Positions 25,201 to 28,335 of a stretch of 28,335 nt of DNA are shown here, in pieces. Within the stretch, counting starts at the first letter, position 1. Each line of letters begins with the position of its first letter. The translations under genes and the position numbers were made by a program. The DNA is from an uncultured Chitinophagaceae bacterium. Lineage in GTDB: Bacteria; Bacteroidota; Bacteroidia; Chitinophagales; Chitinophagaceae. The stretch covers positions 1 to 28,335 of the forward strand of contig CAKZFX010000018.1 of NCBI GenBank assembly GCA_936908745.1, in the 5' to 3' direction. The notes under the pieces were generated by a model, which did not search any database, was not told the origin of the DNA, and saw only the letters and a program-made list of their open reading frames with translations.

Positions 25201-25943
25201 ATTATAATATGGTTACTGCATCCATACTTGCAGGTAAGCAGTTGCAATCGTGGATGCGGGCAGGAATTGGCCCTGTTTTTCAAAGCATCTCCGTTTCTCA
25301 AGCCAGAAACCTGTATAAATATTTGAATGATACTGTAACCAATGGATTTGATGATGCGAATGCCTATAACCCGAAATCGTTCCTTGGTGCAGAAGGACGC
25401 CTATCTATCAATTCAAAAAACAATGCAGAGCTTCCTACAAGAGGTGCACAGATAACTGTATATGGAAGGCAATTGTTTGGGCTGAACAGCTCCAGCAAAT
25501 CGCTACTGCAATCAGGTCTTGATATCCGCATCTTTATGAGTTTCGTTCCCAAAACCAAAATAGTATTTGCTACTCGCTTTGGTTTAGGTTTAAATTTTGG
25601 ACACTTTGAATTCCCCCAGGCTCAGTACCTAAGCGGAACTGAAAATTTACGTGGCTTCAGGCGCGAACGATTTGCAGGACGTACAATGCTCTTTAATAAC
25701 TCCGAAATCCGTTGGAAGCTGATTGATTTTACTACCTACCTGTTTAAAGGCTCTGCTGGGATTTTAGCATTTCATGATATTGGAAGAGTCTGGGTGCCAA
25801 ATGAAAGATCTCAGCGCTGGCATACCGGGTATGGGGGAGGTATTTGGGTCGCACCTATTGCGAGATTTGTTATTGTGGGCTCTGCGGCATTTTCAAAAGA
25901 AGAATCATTAATCCCATTGATAACATTTGGATTTCAATTTTAG
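22248..25943 (+). CDS. large surface protein: calcineurin-like phosphoesterase, kinase-like middle region and C-terminal beta-barrel
   Basis: 1231 residues from the ATG at 22248, the first sensible one before the signal peptide (hydrophobic segment ending SYAQ). The N-terminal part has all metallophosphoesterase motifs: GDAG, GDNIYPDG, GNHDW, HHP and GHEH. The C-terminal 380 or so residues show alternating strands, a GTENLRGFR segment and a final aromatic FGFQF end, as in Omp85/surface-antigen outer-membrane barrels. Between them (about residues 560-700) is F601DRHEGKW608 followed by ESDQAF (Asp629), which looks like the catalytic loop and metal-binding motif of a secretory CotH/Fam20-type kinase fold. 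Phosphoesterase-barrel proteins of this size are common in Bacteroidota; the kinase-like reading is my inference. The active domains should face the periplasm or cell surface. Confidence 0.85.
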   Translation: MKMYMKNTISTPFRPRGILSIHFKYVLNFLLFSFSLISYAQTDTITQRMFLIGDAGQMEGEHHPVLEWLRKNVNWNDEKNAAVFLGDNIYPDGLTDVGDPQYPLTKKVIDLQMSLVMGKKGKVFFVPGNHDWKGGKIGGWERIINQVNYINGLQQNNIQAWPLNGCPGPVPIEINEKVVLVMMDSQWFLHINDKPGLESGCGARTIDEFTAQLKEIAATHKNQLLILAMHHPMYTYGVHGGAYGLRQHFFPFSDAIKGLYIPLPGLGSVYPLARGLFGSLQDTYHPLYRTMINEIENALKDHPNVVTASGHEHSMQLIVKDSITQIVSGSAAKLTRLRKGKNSLFSMLDYGFAMIEVRKSGQLDVKFYNLQSKNLDNPVFSKPLKTIVPFVSDVAIDTTLPVLKNVQVEASSKMRSSGFERLVWGGNYRKEWKQFISIPMLDVSTEAGGLKAIKQDGALQTKALLLTEKNGKQWSLRPLEKFPEAVVPADLRATLSDVVLDKGISGGYPYASLSLPILEKAAGIPAVRKKLVYVPDDPRLDRFRTSFKNTMALLEEKEPIGTFKTYSTEDLLLYLSNDSKSRVDQKAVLLARLMDNFVMDFDRHEGKWIWATRDSGQIKIFTPIPKESDQAFFVNEGIMAYFLRQQWFIPQIQGFRAKAYNIRTFNKTARDFDRFFLSGLSESTWKQVIDTFLSKMSDEVIESAFSQQPEEVRHLNLYSLIQKLKKRRKYFREEMLSYYRFISKTVSIAGTRQPEYYNIKKLADGKVSVTVQRLSIARTPIDTTYQRLFDPGVTKELRIYALEGNDSVVVAGNSATIRIRIIGGPGDDNFINQGKGKKILIYDASFENNSISDSLAGFKDMTSSNPEINRYNRTGFKYNYIAPGTKIHFNRDEGLSLKLSAEYFRQGFRKEPYGMRQYVEYYKSFLTGSNSFRYESDFIKAIKNVDLSIRADVRAPGYVSNFFGIGNNTVFEKAKPGEIGYYRVHYNMVTASILAGKQLQSWMRAGIGPVFQSISVSQARNLYKYLNDTVTNGFDDANAYNPKSFLGAEGRLSINSKNNAELPTRGAQITVYGRQLFGLNSSSKSLLQSGLDIRIFMSFVPKTKIVFATRFGLGLNFGHFEFPQAQYLSGTENLRGFRRERFAGRTMLFNNSEIRWKLIDFTTYLFKGSAGILAFHDIGRVWVPNERSQRWHTGYGGGIWVAPIARFVIVGSAAFSKEESLIPLITFGFQF

Positions 25944-26028
25944 TCTGCAGAAGACTGCTGAGTAAATATTTTTTAAAATCTTAACAACAGGCTTAATAAT
26001 GCGCAGATATGTTGGCGATAGATACATA

Positions 26029-26199
26029 ATGGTGAGAGTTAAAGGGACCACTAAGAAGAGTTCGAAAAAAAGGAGAACTGGCAAGGTATTAAGTTTTGCC
26101 GTTTTTAGATTTTTAATATACAGTATTCCCTTTTTGATTCTGTTTATTATTTCTGTTGCACTTATTATAAATTATTGGAAATGGATAATGAATCATTAA
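26029..26199 (+). CDS. small basic single-TM protein ending in WIMNH (copy 3 of 3)
   Basis: 56 residues from the ATG at 26029: a strongly basic N-terminus (KKSSKKRR), one long hydrophobic helix (about residues 21-50) and the tail NYWKWIMNH. An upstream in-frame ATG (25999) would add ten residues; the shorter form matches the plan of copies 1 and 2. The stop codon is directly followed by the ATG of the MbnP-like gene, with zero bases between, so translation of the two is probably coupled. Predicted topology is N-terminus in, His tail out. As with the other copies, its neighbour is a metal-handling gene. Confidence 0.68.
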   Translation: MVRVKGTTKKSSKKRRTGKVLSFAVFRFLIYSIPFLILFIISVALIINYWKWIMNH

Positions 26200-26943
26200 A
26201 TGAAAAGCATGAAAACTAAAGTAATTCTTTTTATTCTTTTTTTATCTGTGATTGATTGTACTATGATTTTCTCACAGGATAATGGTAGGGCTGATCGAAG
26301 GGAAGTTATCATTCGTTTTATTAATATGGTGGGAAGCGAAAGTCTTATACTCGATTCCAGCTATACCAATTTGTTTGGTGAAACTTTTGCTGTTTCAAAA
26401 TTTCGTTATTATATAAGTAATATAACTTTTCACGATACTGTTCTAAAGGTCAAATTTCAGGTAGCAGATAGCTATTTTCTTGTTGATCAGGCAAATGCTG
26501 AATCCCAAACCTTAACATTACCTAGCCCTTCAACTTATAATGCTATCTCTTTTTTGATTGGTGTCGATAGTGCTAAGAGTGTCAACGGTGCACAAAATGG
26601 TGCGCTAGACCCGCTAAATGATATGTTCTGGACCTGGAATACCGGTTACGTCATGGTGAAATTAGAAGGTACATCACGTGTTTCAAAGTTACAGCGTCGG
26701 CTAATTGAATATCACATTGGAGGTTTCAGGGAACCTTTTAATTCGTTGAGAGAAGTATATCTTTCACTTAGTAATGAGTCCTTACCTAGGAGTGATATTT
26801 CAATAATAGCAGACATTAATTATTTATTCGGAGGGAAGCATACCTTGAAGATTGCCAATAATTCAGCATGCACTATTCCTGGCCCGTTGGCTGTCTCCTA
26901 TGCTGAAAACTATCAAAAGATGTTTTATTTGAAGACGCCATGA
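26200..26943 (+). CDS. MbnP-like periplasmic copper-binding protein
   Basis: 247 residues with an N-terminal signal peptide, cleaved at about residue 26 near FSQ. Family marks are SKFRYYISNITFHDT (about residues 66-80), FLIGVDSAKSVNGAQNGALD, the Trp-rich NDMFW144TW146NTGY, and a strand-rich tail. MbnP proteins of methanotrophs bind copper, and a partner dihaem enzyme (MbnH) converts a Trp to kynurenine in the copper site. Whether one of the Trp residues here is so modified is inferred from the partner gene, which overlaps by 4 bases (ATGA). The small TM protein is immediately upstream. Confidence 0.83.
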   Translation: MKSMKTKVILFILFLSVIDCTMIFSQDNGRADRREVIIRFINMVGSESLILDSSYTNLFGETFAVSKFRYYISNITFHDTVLKVKFQVADSYFLVDQANAESQTLTLPSPSTYNAISFLIGVDSAKSVNGAQNGALDPLNDMFWTWNTGYVMVKLEGTSRVSKLQRRLIEYHIGGFREPFNSLREVYLSLSNESLPRSDISIIADINYLFGGKHTLKIANNSACTIPGPLAVSYAENYQKMFYLKTP

Positions 26944-27998
26944 AATTGCTTTTAGTTATATCATCCCTAGTTTTTGCGATAGTTGCTTTATGTATCGTAA
27001 TGCAATCTTTTACGATAGCTGACAGGCAGCCAATAAAACGTTTGAAGCAAGTTATACCAGAGGGGTTTTCTCAGCCGCACTATAACTTTAAAGATAATCC
27101 CTTGACGCAGGAAGGAGTTGACTTGGGCAGGAAATTATTCTATGACGGTAGACTGTCAAAAGATGGGGTTACGTCTTGTGCGTCTTGCCATCAACAATTT
27201 GCGGCGTTTTCTGATTACGAGCATCCGTTTAGTCATGGATTTAATAACTCATTTTCATTAAGGAACACTCCTCCATTATTTAATCTCGCCTGGCACAAGG
27301 ATTTTCATCTTGATGGTGGCATAGCTCATCTTGAAGTTCAACCTCTGGCACCCATTACAGACCCCAAAGAAATGGCTGAGTCACTTGATAGCATATTGGT
27401 AAAATTAAGGAGTGACACTTCTTACAAAAGAATGTTTAGGAAGGCTTTCGGTGATTCTAAAATTACAACACAACGAATTCTTAAAGCAATTGCTCAATTT
27501 ACCGGCACCATTTTATCTGCTGACTCCAGGTATGATAGAATGAAAAAAGGATTAGTCTCTTTTACAGAGAATGAGAATAAAGGCTATCAGATATTTTTGA
27601 GTCGTTGCGCAACCTGCCACCCTGAACCTTTATTTACAGATTTTAGTTATCGAAATATCGGATTGGGGCTTGATACATTCATAAATGACTATGGACGTAT
27701 GCGAATTACCGGAAATCCATCCGACTCACTTAAGTTTAAAGTTCCCTCACTCAGAAACGTCGCGAAGACCAGCCCTTATTTTCATGACGGTCGCGCATGG
27801 GGACTTTCTGCTGCTCTGAATCATTTCAAACCTACAAAAGATTTACTTGTAGACACACTTATATCTAATGGTAAACCTCTTAACCCGACTGAAATTTTAT
27901 ATGTTAAATATTTTCTTTGGGCATTGACTGATTCAACTTTGTTTAAAGACTCTACTCTTTCAGACCCTTCATTTAGGCCTGTTCAGCATTTTAGATAG
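26940..27998 (+). CDS. MbnH-like dihaem cytochrome c peroxidase family enzyme
   Basis: 352 residues. A hydrophobic N-terminus (about residues 3-28) serves as signal or anchor. Two haem c sites, C80ASCH84 and C223ATCH227, lie in the two-domain CcpA/MauG fold. Other family segments are GRKLFYDGRLSKDG, FSLRNTPPLFN, LDGGIAHLEVQ, KVPSLRNVAKTSPYFHDG. MbnH/MauG-type enzymes use a high-valent dihaem state to oxidise a Trp on a partner protein; canonical peroxidases reduce H2O2. The start ATG overlaps the MbnP-like stop by 4 bases, so the pair is co-translated and this gene is best read as the MbnP modifier. The electron donor is unknown. Confidence 0.85.
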   Translation: MKLLLVISSLVFAIVALCIVMQSFTIADRQPIKRLKQVIPEGFSQPHYNFKDNPLTQEGVDLGRKLFYDGRLSKDGVTSCASCHQQFAAFSDYEHPFSHGFNNSFSLRNTPPLFNLAWHKDFHLDGGIAHLEVQPLAPITDPKEMAESLDSILVKLRSDTSYKRMFRKAFGDSKITTQRILKAIAQFTGTILSADSRYDRMKKGLVSFTENENKGYQIFLSRCATCHPEPLFTDFSYRNIGLGLDTFINDYGRMRITGNPSDSLKFKVPSLRNVAKTSPYFHDGRAWGLSAALNHFKPTKDLLVDTLISNGKPLNPTEILYVKYFLWALTDSTLFKDSTLSDPSFRPVQHFR

Positions 27999-28033
27999 AC
28001 CCTTTATTGTTTAAATAATGAAACTTTATTTGT

Positions 28034-28279
28034 ATGACAATTAAGCAAAATAGAATTCTAAAACATATTGACGATCTTCCGGAATCGGTAAAACCAGTTT
28101 ACAAAAAGCTTCGGGCGCTGGCTCGTCGAAACATGCCCGGAGCGCATGAAATGATTTATCATAATGCAGTGGGTTATTCTCTCTCATTATCTCCATGGGA
28201 CAGGGTTTGTTATATTGCCCATCAACCCAAGGGATACATTAATTTTGGATTTTTTTTCTTCTCTCATGTTAGAATTTAA
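28034..28279 (+). pseudogene. DUF1801-type protein, shortened at the C-terminus (possible frameshift)
   Basis: 81 residues. ILKHIDDLPESVKPVYKKLRALARRNMPGAHEMIYHNAVGY, then RVCYIAHQPKGYINFGFFF, matches the N-terminal two thirds of DUF1801/YdhG-like proteins (usually about 110-140 residues). The family continues with GFxxGxxL and a basic helix. Here the frame ends soon after an eight-T run at 28249-28256 with an unrelated FFSHVRI tail. A frameshift in the T-run, biological or from sequencing, is the simplest explanation, but no clear continuation could be read in the other frames before the window ends. Function is unknown. It lies 35 bases after the MbnH-like gene. Confidence 0.55.
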
Positions 28280-28335
28280 GTTCCATTAGGATTAAGAACC
28301 AAGTCAATTTTGTTCGGCTCTCTGTACCTAATGCT

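Noticed and set aside
25942..25956. Terminator after the large phosphoesterase gene (AGTCT/AGACT)
   Set aside because: A five-bp stem with low GC and no T-run; too weak to call.

Overview
The window looks like chromosomal or integrated-element DNA from a Bacteroidota bacterium, most plausibly a Chitinophagaceae/Sphingobacteriia relative. The evidence is an AT-leaning composition, few Shine-Dalgarno sequences, a Bacteroidota-type TTTG / TAnnTTTG promoter, a CzcA efflux pump fused to its outer-membrane TolC-like partner, and several small families typical of that phylum. The rank below phylum is inference. No rRNA, tRNA, CRISPR array, IS element or integrase was seen. No recognisable metal-responsive regulator lies in the window.

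Layout. (1) 1-2118, minus strand: a metal-transport operon made of a Cys-rich exported protein, a small one-TM protein ending in His, a CDF efflux transporter, a tiny two-TM protein and a divergent Nramp transporter cut by the window edge. (2) 2217-3145, minus strand: a terminator, a Tyr/Asn-rich secreted protein and a second Cys-rich paralogue. (3) 3146-7109, plus strand: a mobilisation module with a possible oriT hairpin, a MobC-like protein, a HUH relaxase and a VirD4/TraG-type coupling protein. (4) 7116-8889, minus strand: a two-gene cargo of an AlbA_2/Schlafen-type protein and an all-helical protein with a HEPN-like RNxxxxH motif, possibly a defence or toxin system. (5) 9100-15313, plus strand: a promoter, a third Cys-rich paralogue, a second small TM protein, the CzcA-TolC fusion and a CzcB adaptor, closed by a strong terminator. 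(6) 15335-22224, plus strand: an exported protein, a SpoIIAA-like protein, an unknown helical protein, a bestrophin-like channel, an MgtC/SapB protein, a P1B-4 metal ATPase, a DUF2279-type protein and an HXXEE-like membrane protein. (7) 22248-27998, plus strand: a very large phosphoesterase / kinase-like / beta-barrel surface protein, then a third small TM protein directly coupled to an MbnP/MbnH-type copper-protein and dihaem-enzyme pair. (8) A shortened DUF1801-type gene ends the window.

Working together. The window is a heavy-metal island (Zn/Co/Cd/Cu/Fe handling) interrupted by, or carried with, mobilisation genes. Efflux from the cytoplasm would use the CDF protein and the P1B-4 ATPase. 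Export from the periplasm would use the CzcA-TolC/CzcB system. Nramp would handle import. The most unusual theme is a repeated toolkit of tiny proteins: Cys-rich secreted proteins with a C-x-P-[FL]-C / C-C core and an invariant W-x-P-P C-terminus, and Lys/Arg-rich single-TM proteins ending in Asn-His. They sit immediately upstream of three different metal-handling genes and may be undescribed accessory subunits or metal chaperones.
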